Assembly: GCF_014698505.1 (NCBI RefSeq)
Contig: NZ_JACJTD010000026.1
Span: 1 to 64,000, forward strand
Length of the DNA stretch: 64,000 nt
Reading direction: 5' to 3'
Source: Nostoc foliaceum FACHB-393
Lineage (GTDB): Bacteria; Cyanobacteriota; Cyanobacteriia; Cyanobacteriales; Nostocaceae
In this document: one piece after another, positions 26,026-33,971 of the stretch
How positions within the stretch are numbered: the first letter of the stretch is position 1
Layout of the letters: every line of letters starts with the position of its first letter
Notes under the pieces: generated by a model
Database searches by the model: none
The model's input: the letters and a program-made list of their open reading frames with translations, nothing else
Told to the model about the DNA's origin: nothing
Made by a program: the position numbers and the translations under genes

Positions 26026-28317
26026 TTAGCTATCGATGAAAACTTCATCTAACTCGAAGATAACCTCACTAATTTTCGAGTGTGTATCTGCCAAGACGGG
26101 AACTTTGACTTCTGCTTCAGCTTGTAAGTCAAAGTCATACCACTCGTTACGCCATTGCAGGCGAAACTTCAAACGTGTCCAGTTAGGTGGTAGGTTGGGA
26201 CAGGCAACGGGGCCAAACTGAGTCATCCGAATCCCGCCAAACCCAAAAACTACTGCTTGCCAAACTCCTCCAGCACTGGCGGCGTGAATTCCTTCGGCGG
26301 CATTGAGTCTCACATCCTCTAAGTCTACCAAGGCCGATCGCAGAAAGTGTGTATAGGCTTCAGTTGGTTGATTGAGGTCGCAAGCTAAAATAGCGTGAAT
26401 GGCTGGGCCTAGTGAAGAACCATAACTGTGGTCGGTGCGCTGGTTGTAATAGTCCCAGTTGGTGGCGAGGGTGTTATAGTCGTAGCGATCGCGCAATAAA
26501 TACAAGAGCATCAATACATCTGGCTGCTTGAGAATCTGCTTTTGGCTTGTGGCTTCAATTCCCAACAAACCTTGCAATGATTTGCTGCGCGGTTCGTAAT
26601 CAGCAAGGTTAACGTCTTCTAACTGGAAAAAGCCTTCAAATTGCTCAATTAAACCCGTTTGGGCATCTTCATTAACAAATAGACGCTCTTGGATTTCCGC
26701 CCATCGGTGCAGACGCTCTGTGGTTAAATTGAGTTGTTGTACCAATTCTGCTGAGGTTTCAGGGTAAGCTTGTTTGAGCCAGTCCCACAGCGCCAAAGCT
26801 GACTGCAAATGCCACCGTACCATCAGATTGGTGAAGGCATTATTATCGACGCGATCGTGATTTTCATCAGGGCCAATCACATCTAGGATGTCATAACTGT
26901 GGCGCTCTTGGTTCCACTGCACCCGACTTTCCCAGAAAACAGCCGTATCAAGGAGAATTTCTGCGCCATAATCGCGCATCCAGTCATCATCGTTAGTAGT
27001 TTGCCAGTAGTGTAAAACCGCATAGGCGACATCTGCGGTGATATGCACTTCAATGTCACCGCACCAGATGCGGATTAATTCACCGTTGGGAGCTGGTACC
27101 CAACGCGGAGTTACTTCATCGCCAGTAGTAGCACTTTCCCAAGCAAACATGGCTCCTTGATAACCTGCTTCTTGAGCTTTGCGTCTAGCTCCTGCTAAGG
27201 TGTGGTAGCGGTAGGTGAGCAAGTTCCGCGCTAGGGCTGGTTGAGTTAAGGTGAGGAAGGGGAGGATGAATATTTCCGTATCCCAAAAGATGTGTCCGCT
27301 ATAGGCAAAACCAGAGAGGGTTTTGGGAGGGATACTCACCCGACTATCGTGGCGCGGTGTTACAGCTAGTAATTGGAAAAGATTGTAACGGACGCTCAAT
27401 TGAGCCAAGCGATCGCCTTCTATAATAATGTCACTGTCTTGCCACACTTGATCCCATGCAGCAATGTGAGCTGCCAATAGGGTAGCATATCTGGGTTCAT
27501 CAGCGAGTCTTTGTAAGGCGGCAGCAATGGGGATTTCTGTTTCCCGTGAAGTAAACAGGGTAACAATCTTTTCGACAGTCACCGTTTTTCCTGGGTATAA
27601 CTCCAAGGTAGTTGTCAAAGTGGGAGAACTAGAAGCATTTTCGATGCATACGGGTGTAGTTTCGTCACCATCTACCACTAACTTAGCAGCCATACCAAGT
27701 TTAATACCTGAGTGGATAGTTTGACTATTGAGCCAGATAATCTGATCTATGCCACCTTGGTTTAAGGTTCGCCAATGGTTAACGCCTTGGGTATCTGGTT
27801 CACTGTCAAATTCTGCTTCGATAGTAATTTCACCCTCAAAGTCTACGGATGTAATTTGAGTGCGAATCGCCAAAACATGTTGATCTGCTAAACTGGTGAA
27901 ACGCTCAAAGTGAAAATCTAGGGTATGACCATGAGGACTACGCCACCTCACATCACGGCTAACTAAACCCAAACGCAGATCAAGCCGACGTTCGTAGTTG
28001 AGAATTTCGCCACTTTCCATGCTAAAGCGAACGCCTGCTACTTTCACCACCAATGGCAGCCAGTTGGGACAGTTTACCAGTGCAGTATGAGTAATTGCCA
28101 CATCATCATAAACACCGTGGATGAGTGTGGCTGGCAAATCCTGGGAATACCCTTCCTCAAACGTACCCCGCACTCCTAACAACCCATTACCAAGAGTGAA
28201 GACGGTTTCTTTATGATGTAACTGCGTCGGGTCAAACTCCGTTTCAATAACGTTCCAGTCAGTATTGTCAATTAATTGCTGATTGTGCTGAAAATTTTGA
28301 GTGGAGACGTTGAGCAT
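26026..28317 (-). CDS. Glycoside hydrolase family 65 (disaccharide phosphorylase)
   Basis: 763 residues of the GH65 fold, enzymes such as maltose, trehalose and kojibiose phosphorylase that split alpha-glucosides with phosphate to beta-glucose-1-phosphate. N-terminal domain: ETVFTLGNGLLGVRGTFEE. The catalytic barrel has TGDEVTPRW, the general-acid Glu in VIGPDENHDRVDNNAF near 485, and HAASAGGVWQAVVFGFGG near the end. Sugar specificity cannot be read off. The usual companion beta-phosphoglucomutase is not beside it. Confidence 0.88.
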   Translation of the reverse strand: MLNVSTQNFQHNQQLIDNTDWNVIETEFDPTQLHHKETVFTLGNGLLGVRGTFEEGYSQDLPATLIHGVYDDVAITHTALVNCPNWLPLVVKVAGVRFSMESGEILNYERRLDLRLGLVSRDVRWRSPHGHTLDFHFERFTSLADQHVLAIRTQITSVDFEGEITIEAEFDSEPDTQGVNHWRTLNQGGIDQIIWLNSQTIHSGIKLGMAAKLVVDGDETTPVCIENASSSPTLTTTLELYPGKTVTVEKIVTLFTSRETEIPIAAALQRLADEPRYATLLAAHIAAWDQVWQDSDIIIEGDRLAQLSVRYNLFQLLAVTPRHDSRVSIPPKTLSGFAYSGHIFWDTEIFILPFLTLTQPALARNLLTYRYHTLAGARRKAQEAGYQGAMFAWESATTGDEVTPRWVPAPNGELIRIWCGDIEVHITADVAYAVLHYWQTTNDDDWMRDYGAEILLDTAVFWESRVQWNQERHSYDILDVIGPDENHDRVDNNAFTNLMVRWHLQSALALWDWLKQAYPETSAELVQQLNLTTERLHRWAEIQERLFVNEDAQTGLIEQFEGFFQLEDVNLADYEPRSKSLQGLLGIEATSQKQILKQPDVLMLLYLLRDRYDYNTLATNWDYYNQRTDHSYGSSLGPAIHAILACDLNQPTEAYTHFLRSALVDLEDVRLNAAEGIHAASAGGVWQAVVFGFGGIRMTQFGPVACPNLPPNWTRLKFRLQWRNEWYDFDLQAEAEVKVPVLADTHSKISEVIFELDEVFIDS

Positions 28318-28870
28318 GAGTAATAAAACCTATGTCTAGGGGCTGGCTGTGGGCAGGATGCAGTACAATTAGGAGAAATCTTTAAGTGATTAACTCTTTT
28401 TCTCTAGCGCCTAGACTTGAATCTAGCCTAAACACAAAAAGAAGACATTCCTATTAACACTAACGTTTCATTTTTCATCTGTCTACAGTTAGATTTATTG
28501 AATAACGCCAGTTATAACTCATAAATCTTAACTAGCCAGGAATTGATTCAGCTTTTCATCAATTTCTTTCATATTTATCAGCATCACCATACAATTCATT
28601 GCGTTGAGAAACAGGCAATGTTCGCTTAAATTATTTTGTTTGTTATTTTTAATTAAAATTCCCGAAAAGTGAATTAGTCATTAGTCATCATTCATTGGTC
28701 ATTGGTACTAATGACTGATGACTAATCACTGTCCGTTCGCTCATTTTGAGAAGAGGAGAGGAATTAATGCCATAAGGGGAAAGGAATAGAGCAAAATTAG
28801 CAACCCAATGGTACTAATAACACCATTTCCCGATAGTCTGGAGGACATCTTCGGGAGATGGGTGCAAAAG
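28318..28870. other. Intergenic region, no gene seen
   Basis: About 550 bases upstream of the GH65 gene. It contains agtcattagtcatcattcat-type low-complexity repeats and no frame with coding character before the transposase remnant. Confidence 0.6.
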
Positions 28871-29298
28871 ATGAGCAGTGAAAAAACACAAATAAGTTCG
28901 GAGCGGATTGATGATATTCCAGTGATAGTGGAGTGGCTTGTTCAGATGGAGATTGCCAAACTGATTGGCCAAAAACTGAACAAGCCACATGGAAACCATC
29001 AAGGATTAATACCAATTCACAATTCGCAAGTCGCAATTCGCAATTAAAAAACTTAGAGTTAGCAAGGCTTTTAGGGTTTGCATCTGCATCAAATTTTTCG
29101 TGAAATGATATAAGCTATGGGCAACTCATGATCACCCAAGCAGATCATCGTTTGTGTGCAGTGGAAGCCTGGGTGAAGGCACATCAAAAGATTTTGGAGT
29201 TGAGTACAGGATGGTTGATAAGAGAAAAAGATGCCAGTGATGACCGCTTGGCACGAGCAGATATCAGTAGTTTTAGTTTAGGCGATCGCAAATATTAG
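28871..29298 (+). pseudogene. Remnant of IS1634-type (DUF4277) transposase
   Basis: Two pieces read like the N-terminus of DUF4277 transposases: SSERIDDIPVIVEWLVQMEI up to HGNHQGL (28871-29006), then SYGQL, ITQADHRLCAVEAWV and EKDASDDRLAR (29114-29255). They are separated by a small inverted-repeat insertion at 29007-29113, a few codons are missing after SYGQL, and the frame ends after about 57 further codons instead of several hundred. The catalytic domain is gone. Confidence 0.75.
29007..29113. mobile_element. Small inverted-repeat element inserted in the transposase remnant
   Basis: TAATACCAATTCAC at the left and GTGAAATGATATAA at the right pair at 11 of 14 positions. Removing the segment joins HGNHQGL directly to SYGQL, as expected for the uninterrupted transposase. 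It is about 107 bp and non-coding, containing caattcgcaagtcgcaattc repeats. Confidence 0.65.
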
Positions 29299-29470
29299 AG
29301 ACTAAGCCTACTTAGTCCTTATTTCCAGCATTTTCAACAGTGCTGACTCTGGAGGATGTAAGCATATAAATTACACGAGTCAATATTATTCCTCATGGTC
29401 TTGAAGTGAAGCAAGGCTTATGTAAAACTTGAGATCCTTCGCTTTCAGCCTACTTTTAAGGAATTGATCA

Positions 29471-30991
29471 ATGGCGCGTCTAGCCCTGCTGAGTGTATCT
29501 AACAAAACTGGTTTAATTGACCTCGCCCGTAGCTTGGTTGAAGAATTCGACTTTGATTTAATCAGCAGTGGGGGAACAGCCCAAGCACTCAAAGATGCGG
29601 GACTCCCTGTTACGAAGGTTGCAGATTACACAGGTTCACCAGAGATTTTAGGTGGTCGAGTCAAAACCCTACATCCCCGAATTCATGGCGGAATTTTAGC
29701 GCGGCGAGATGTTCCCCAAGATATTACAGATTTAGAAAATAACCAAATTCGCCCGATTGATTTAGTGGTGGTGAATCTTTATCCTTTTGAGGAAACGATC
29801 GCTAAACCAGGGGTAACATTATCCCAAGCTGTTGAACAAATTGATATCGGTGGCCCTGCTATGCTACGGGCATCATCGAAAAACTTCGCCCATCTGGCTG
29901 TATTATGCGACCCAGCCCAATATGACGAGTATTTACAGGAATTGCGGCAAAATAACGGCATAGCATCCCTAGAGTTTCGGCAAAAGGCAGCATTAAAAGG
30001 ATTTTCGCACACTGCTAGCTACGATCAAGCGATCGCTTCTTACCTCGCAGAAGCACAGCAATACACCCTTAGCGGTACACAATTACAATCTCTGCGTTAC
30101 GGCGAGAATCCCCATCAACCCGCCGCTTGGTATCAAACTGGTACTACTCCAACGGGATGGGCAGCCGCTACAAAACTTCAAGGCAAAGAACTTAGTTACA
30201 ATAATTTGGTTGATTTAGAAGCTGCACGCCGAATCATTTCAGAATTTACTGATACCCCAGCAGCAACGATTATCAAACATACAAATCCCTGTGGTACGGC
30301 ATTGGGAAGCACTATTTCAGAAGCTTACCAAAAAGCCTTCAATGCTGATTCTACTTCTGCCTTTGGTGGAATTGTCGCACTCAATCGCCCGATTGATGCG
30401 GCTACAGCCAGCGAGTTAACCAAAACATTTTTAGAATGCGTGGTTGCACCAAGTTGCGAAGCCGAAGCTCAAGAAATCCTGGCAAAGAAATCTAACGTGC
30501 GGGTTTTGACTCTAGCTGATTTGAGCAGTGGCCCTAAGGATACAGTGAAAGCGATCGCAGGTGGTTTCCTTGTCCAAACCGCCGATGATATTGTTGCAGA
30601 TACCAGTCAATGGCAAATAGTCACCGAACGTCAACCCACACCAGACGAATTAGCCGAATTGCTGTTTGCGTGGAAAATTTGCAAACACGTTAAATCTAAT
30701 GCCATTGTTGTAACAAGCGATCACACTACACTAGGAGTAGGTGCTGGTCAAATGAACCGCGTCGGCTCAGTTAAAATTGCCCTCGAACAAGCTGGAGAAA
30801 AAGCTAAAGGTGCAATTCTCGCCAGCGATGGATTCTTCCCCTTCGATGATTCTGTGAAAACATCCGCAGCCGCAGGAATTACAGCCATCGTCCAACCAGG
30901 GGGAAGTTTGCGCGATAAAGATTCCATCAAAGCTGCTAACGAACTCGGTTTGGTGATGGTCTTAACTGGTGTACGTCACTTTTTACACTAA
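29471..30991 (+). CDS. purH: Bifunctional AICAR transformylase / IMP cyclohydrolase
   Basis: Catalyses the last two steps of IMP synthesis: formyl transfer to AICAR and ring closure. 506 residues, the normal length. The MGS-like cyclohydrolase domain spans 1-145 (SGGTAQALKDAGLPV, LGGRVKTLHPRIHGG, NLYPFEET). The transformylase domain follows, with SLRYGENPHQPAAWY, the IIKHTNPCG active-site segment near 268, TSAFGGIVALN and SDGFFPFDDS. AAGGAA precedes the ATG. Downstream lie the three small-RNA genes. Confidence 0.97.
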   Translation: MARLALLSVSNKTGLIDLARSLVEEFDFDLISSGGTAQALKDAGLPVTKVADYTGSPEILGGRVKTLHPRIHGGILARRDVPQDITDLENNQIRPIDLVVVNLYPFEETIAKPGVTLSQAVEQIDIGGPAMLRASSKNFAHLAVLCDPAQYDEYLQELRQNNGIASLEFRQKAALKGFSHTASYDQAIASYLAEAQQYTLSGTQLQSLRYGENPHQPAAWYQTGTTPTGWAAATKLQGKELSYNNLVDLEAARRIISEFTDTPAATIIKHTNPCGTALGSTISEAYQKAFNADSTSAFGGIVALNRPIDAATASELTKTFLECVVAPSCEAEAQEILAKKSNVRVLTLADLSSGPKDTVKAIAGGFLVQTADDIVADTSQWQIVTERQPTPDELAELLFAWKICKHVKSNAIVVTSDHTTLGVGAGQMNRVGSVKIALEQAGEKAKGAILASDGFFPFDDSVKTSAAAGITAIVQPGGSLRDKDSIKAANELGLVMVLTGVRHFLH

Positions 30992-31038
30992 ATTATTGCC
31001 CATTAGGTGTGCAGTTTAAAAAGTGTCACATAGTTTAC

Positions 31039-31145
31039 TTGCTTTTTGATTTAATTAGTGATATGTTTTAGTCGTGTGTGAGGAGCAAGTTAAAAATAAA
31101 AAGCGCCTGGGGTGGAAACACGGCAACACTCCCAGGTGCTTTTTA
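31039..31145 (+). ncRNA. Predicted small RNA gene, copy 1 (with promoter)
   Basis: A sigma70-like promoter (TTGCTT at 31039, 17-bp spacer, TATGTT at 31062) predicts a start near 31074. The transcript would begin GTGTGTGAGGAGCAAGTTAA and end in a 12-bp hairpin (31103-31139) with loop GAAACACGGCAA followed by a T-run, about 70 nt in all. No open frame of use. Two further copies follow. GGAAACA in the loop recalls Yfr2-type RNAs but the single-hairpin layout differs. Confidence 0.75.
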
Positions 31146-31198
31146 ATTTGTCAGAAATTGGATTGCTTGTGCAATTTTAGAAATGTCACTCAATATAC

Positions 31199-31305
31199 TT
31201 GCCATTTAATAGAAGTAGTGATATTCTCTATTTGTGTGTGAGGAGCAAGTTAAGAATAAAAAATGCCTGGGGTGGAAACACGGCAACACTCCCAGGCATT
31301 TTTTA
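31199..31305 (+). ncRNA. Predicted small RNA gene, copy 2 (with promoter)
   Basis: Same design as copy 1: TTGCCA at 31199, 17-bp spacer, TATTCT at 31222, predicted start near 31234. The hairpin 31261-31300 carries compensatory changes in its stem (ATGCCTGGG with CCCAGGCAT where copy 1 has GCGCCTGGG with CCCAGGTGC), which argues for selection on RNA structure. Similarity extends upstream of the promoter (AAATGTCACTCAATATAC). Confidence 0.78.
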
Positions 31306-31485
31306 ATTTGTATACAGAAATTGGATTCCTTGCCATATCGATTAGAAAAATTTTGGCAATAAATAAATCGGCCATAGAGACGTACAAATGTCGCCCAATA
31401 CTAATGTGTTTGTAGCAGCAATTAGTGTGAAATGGGATCAGAAAGGAGATTGTCGGTGCAGTTTTGAAAGTGTCACTCAATATAC

Positions 31486-31590
31486 TCGCCTTTTGATGGA
31501 AGCAGTGATACTATTTAATCGTGTGAGGAGCAAGTTAAAAATAAAAAGCGTCTGGGGTGGAAACACGGCAACACTCCCAGGCGCTTTTTA
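31486..31590 (+). ncRNA. Predicted small RNA gene, copy 3 (with promoter)
   Basis: TCGCCT at 31486, 17-bp spacer and TACTAT at 31509 predict a start near 31521. The 5' end is GTGTGAGGAGCAAGTTAAAA and the hairpin is 31548-31584 (GCGTCTGGGG with CCCAGGCGC), then a T-run. Spacing to copy 2 is wider (about 290 bp) than copy 1 to 2 (160 bp). Confidence 0.75.
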
Positions 31591-31691
31591 ATTGGTATGC
31601 AGAAAAAATTCCTTGCAGATTTGCTGGAGTTTTTGAGATAATCAGCTACAGTCCAAAATCCAGTCAACCCCACCCACAATCAGAAATTCAG

Positions 31692-32306
31692 GTGCAAATC
31701 AATCGGCTGACTCAACAAATTCAGTTCATCATCGAAATTGATCGATTGAAACAGGTGATGCGCCAAACTCTACTTATTGATGGGTCACGCCGGGAAAATA
31801 GTGCAGAACATTCTTGGCATTTAGCGGTGATGGCAAGTGTATTAGCAGAATATGCCCCAAAGGGTGTTGCTATATTTCATGCCATCAAAATGCTGCTAAT
31901 TCACGATTTGGTAGAAATTGATGCAGGTGACACCTTCTGCTACGATATGCAGGGTAATGACAGCAAAGCAGAACGAGAAGCACAAGCAGCGTTACGCTTA
32001 TTTGGACTTTTGCCAGCAGATCAAGGTAGCGAGTTGCGTTTGCTTTGGGATGAGTTTGAAGCAGGGGAAACACCCACCGCTAAATTTGCCGCAGCCCTAG
32101 ACCGTATACAACCCTTGGTGCATAATCAGCAAACTCAGGGCGGGACTTGGCGCATTCATGGCATTAGGCGCGATCAGGTGATGAAACGGGTAGCGCCAGT
32201 AGAAACGGGTGCGCCGGAATTGTGGCCTTTTGTCCTGCAATTGATTGATGATTGTGTGATAGCAGGATACCTAAAAGAGACTTCTAACCTCAAGATTCAG
32301 GGCTGA
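31692..32306 (+). CDS. HD domain phosphohydrolase (YfbR-like)
   Basis: About 204 residues. HD-type metal ligands are in ENSAEHSWHLAVMASVLAEY (His pair), LLIHDLVEIDAGDTF (HD) and a late Asp in FAAALDRIQPL. The layout is that of small 5'-nucleotidase-like HD hydrolases acting on nucleotides. The frame is open further upstream to 31557, but that stretch runs through the third small-RNA hairpin; GTG at 31692 gives the N-terminus VQINRLTQQIQFIIEIDRLK that fits the family. Confidence 0.8.
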   Translation: MQINRLTQQIQFIIEIDRLKQVMRQTLLIDGSRRENSAEHSWHLAVMASVLAEYAPKGVAIFHAIKMLLIHDLVEIDAGDTFCYDMQGNDSKAEREAQAALRLFGLLPADQGSELRLLWDEFEAGETPTAKFAAALDRIQPLVHNQQTQGGTWRIHGIRRDQVMKRVAPVETGAPELWPFVLQLIDDCVIAGYLKETSNLKIQG

Positions 32307-32309
32307 TAC

Positions 32310-32708
32310 GCTAGGGTTGTGGATGTAACCTCGCCCAGCCGTACCCGTAATATAATTCCACGCCAAGCGATCGCTACCCTTGAATCAAAAACTCACAAAT
32401 TTTTTCGTACACACTGAAGGCGACTATACAGCGTAAGTTAAATCACCTTGGTGTAGCATCGCCCGTCCACCAGTAGAACGCCTTACTAAATCCAGTTTTT
32501 GCCCTTGCCAAGTTAAATATTGCCAAGATTCAGGAAATTGAAGTTGATGATAGCCGAGAGAAATGGCAGGTGGCGACCAAGTATAAAAGCGCAGAGTTGG
32601 CGAATGCTTTCCCGAATAATGCTGTTCTAGCAACCAGCGGTCAATCGCCATCTGCACATTGCCAGTCGCCTCTAGCAAAGGAATTAGTCGCCAAACCTGC
32701 TTGCTATG
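32310..32708 (-). pseudogene. Lipoate-protein ligase A-like pseudogene
   Basis: Reading leftward from 32708, QVWRLIPLLEATGNVQMAID, TLRFYTWSPPAISLGYHQ, DLVRRSTGGRAMLHQGDLTY follow the lipoate/biotin ligase fold until a TAG at 32424. Beyond it, in another frame, VYEKICEFLIQG, a second stop, RSLGVELYYG and, after another shift, GTAGRGYIHNPS continue the same protein. A piece between LTYAV and VYEKIC is missing, no start codon survives upstream (repeat DNA takes over), and the C-terminus is lost. Confidence 0.8.
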
Positions 32709-32790
32709 TATCCGATGCAGCAGAAGCCCAATCTAAAATCCAAAAGCGTTCGACTGAGCGCTCACGCCGAAGTCTAAAATCCAAAATTCC

Positions 32791-33270
32791 TTAAGTTGCA
32801 CCAAATTCAGATTGTAAAGCTTCATCGTTATTATCAGCGATCGTTGCCACAACGGTAATCAGCCGAGACACTTCGCCAGGAGATAACTCCGCTAAGGTGC
32901 GTGTTGATATCACAACCACCCGGTTTTCAATAATACCGAAACGCGCTTCAAAAGTACTAGAGCAGTTTAACTCCAAAAGATACCGCATCAACTTAGGTTC
33001 ATTTTTGGCAGGTAAATTTAGCACCGCAGACCAAACCGTTATGGTGTCTTCATCGGTTGTCCCGTTGAGTTGGACAAATACTTGCACACTTCCATACTTA
33101 AACTTCCAGAGGTAACCACCCTCTGGAGTGTGGCTAACCATCGCACTATCATCTTGTTCCAAAGAGTCAATAACATTTTCAATTACCTCCACATGGTTAA
33201 TGCTTGTCGTCTCGGCGATTAGCTCATTAATGGATTCGTTACTAGTTAGGGTTTCTTGGTAGCTTGTCAT
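32791..33270 (-). CDS. YbjN domain-containing protein
   Basis: 159 residues resembling the YbjN/type-III-chaperone-like fold common in cyanobacteria, with no known enzymatic function. Characteristic stretches are YLWKFKYGSVQVFVQLNG, LMRYLLELNCSSTFEARFGI and TRTLAELSPGEVSRLITVV. N-terminal 30 residues are variable. The start ATG at 33270 is the only reasonable one. Confidence 0.8.
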   Translation of the reverse strand: MTSYQETLTSNESINELIAETTSINHVEVIENVIDSLEQDDSAMVSHTPEGGYLWKFKYGSVQVFVQLNGTTDEDTITVWSAVLNLPAKNEPKLMRYLLELNCSSTFEARFGIIENRVVVISTRTLAELSPGEVSRLITVVATIADNNDEALQSEFGAT

Positions 33271-33806
33271 ACAGATTTTTTTCTCAACATACTTGCTGTT
33301 TTATCTACACATACTTTATAACTTGTGGACGCAGTTAGTTTGAGCTTCCTTTTGGTCTACTTTCCAAATGCCTAAAGTGTGGGGCTGCGATCGCGATCGT
33401 GAACTTGCGATCCAAAAGCCTATTTCCAGTGGATTTGAGGTAACTCTGGGACACCATTTTTGTTTGTAGAGGCAATTACTGAATCATCTATAACGATGTA
33501 CTTTATTTACCCAAGTCTCCCCCACCATTGCCTAATCCCATTCTAGAATAGCTAAAAACTAATCAAGCTAATCAGCATCACATATCATGTGAGAGTGGCA
33601 CTAGGAGAGAAAATATGCAGGCGATCGCCTTTCCGTCCTTTAAAACTAGCAGCGCAAATCAGTGAAGCATTGGGCTGGGGCTGATAATTAAATAGATAGT
33701 TAACAACCGCATCATTCGTATTTCTGTATGAAATTAGATCAGTATTAAGTTATTACTAGATATTGCATGACTTTCCAATAAAACAGTTTGGATGTAAAGT
33801 AATCAC
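33271..33806. other. Intergenic region upstream of the fluoride riboswitch
   Basis: About 540 bases with no gene. It should contain the promoter of the riboswitch-controlled antiporter and of the YbjN gene, but I see no convincing -35/-10 pair. Confidence 0.5.
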
Positions 33807-33880
33807 AAGGCGATGGAGCTCGCCACAACCGCCTTCTGGTTTTTACTTAAATATTTGATCAAAAGGCTAATGGCTCCTAC
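33807..33880 (+). promoter_or_regulatory. Fluoride riboswitch aptamer (crcB motif)
   Basis: The sequence shows the crcB-motif core: AAGGCGATGGAGCTCGCC forms the first stem, then ACAACCGCCTT, a variable loop, and AAGGCTAATGGCTCCTAC that closes the second stem and the pseudoknot with GGAG. This matches the known fluoride aptamer layout (GGCGAUGGNGUUCGCC ... GCUAAUGNCUCCUAC). It lies about 90 bases before the antiporter gene, a gene class known to be controlled by this riboswitch. Confidence 0.92.
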
Positions 33881-33943
33881 TTTTCCGGCTTGCTACGGAA
33901 GGGTAGAGCTATTAGCCTTAAGCTTCCGTCAGCAAGTCACGCT
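33881..33943 (+). promoter_or_regulatory. Riboswitch expression platform with anti-aptamer
   Basis: GAGCTATTAGCCTT (33906-33919) can pair over 14 positions, one of them G-U, with AAGGCTAATGGCTC of the aptamer (33863-33876). A second hairpin pairs CTTGCTACGGAAG with CTTCCGTCAGCAAG (about 33889-33934) with one bulge. The two folds exclude each other. Only a short T content follows, so control of translation or antitermination cannot be told apart. Confidence 0.75.
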
Positions 33944-33971
33944 TGTCCATTCATGATTCTGAAGCTGCGTG

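Noticed and set aside
31103..31584. Three hairpins as plain terminators of purH
   Set aside because: Each has its own promoter-like sequence with constant spacing and a conserved 5' leader, which a terminator alone would not need.
31557..31691. Upstream extension of the HD hydrolase to an ATG at 31557
   Set aside because: The extension would be encoded by the third small-RNA terminator; a GTG at 31692 fits the family N-terminus.
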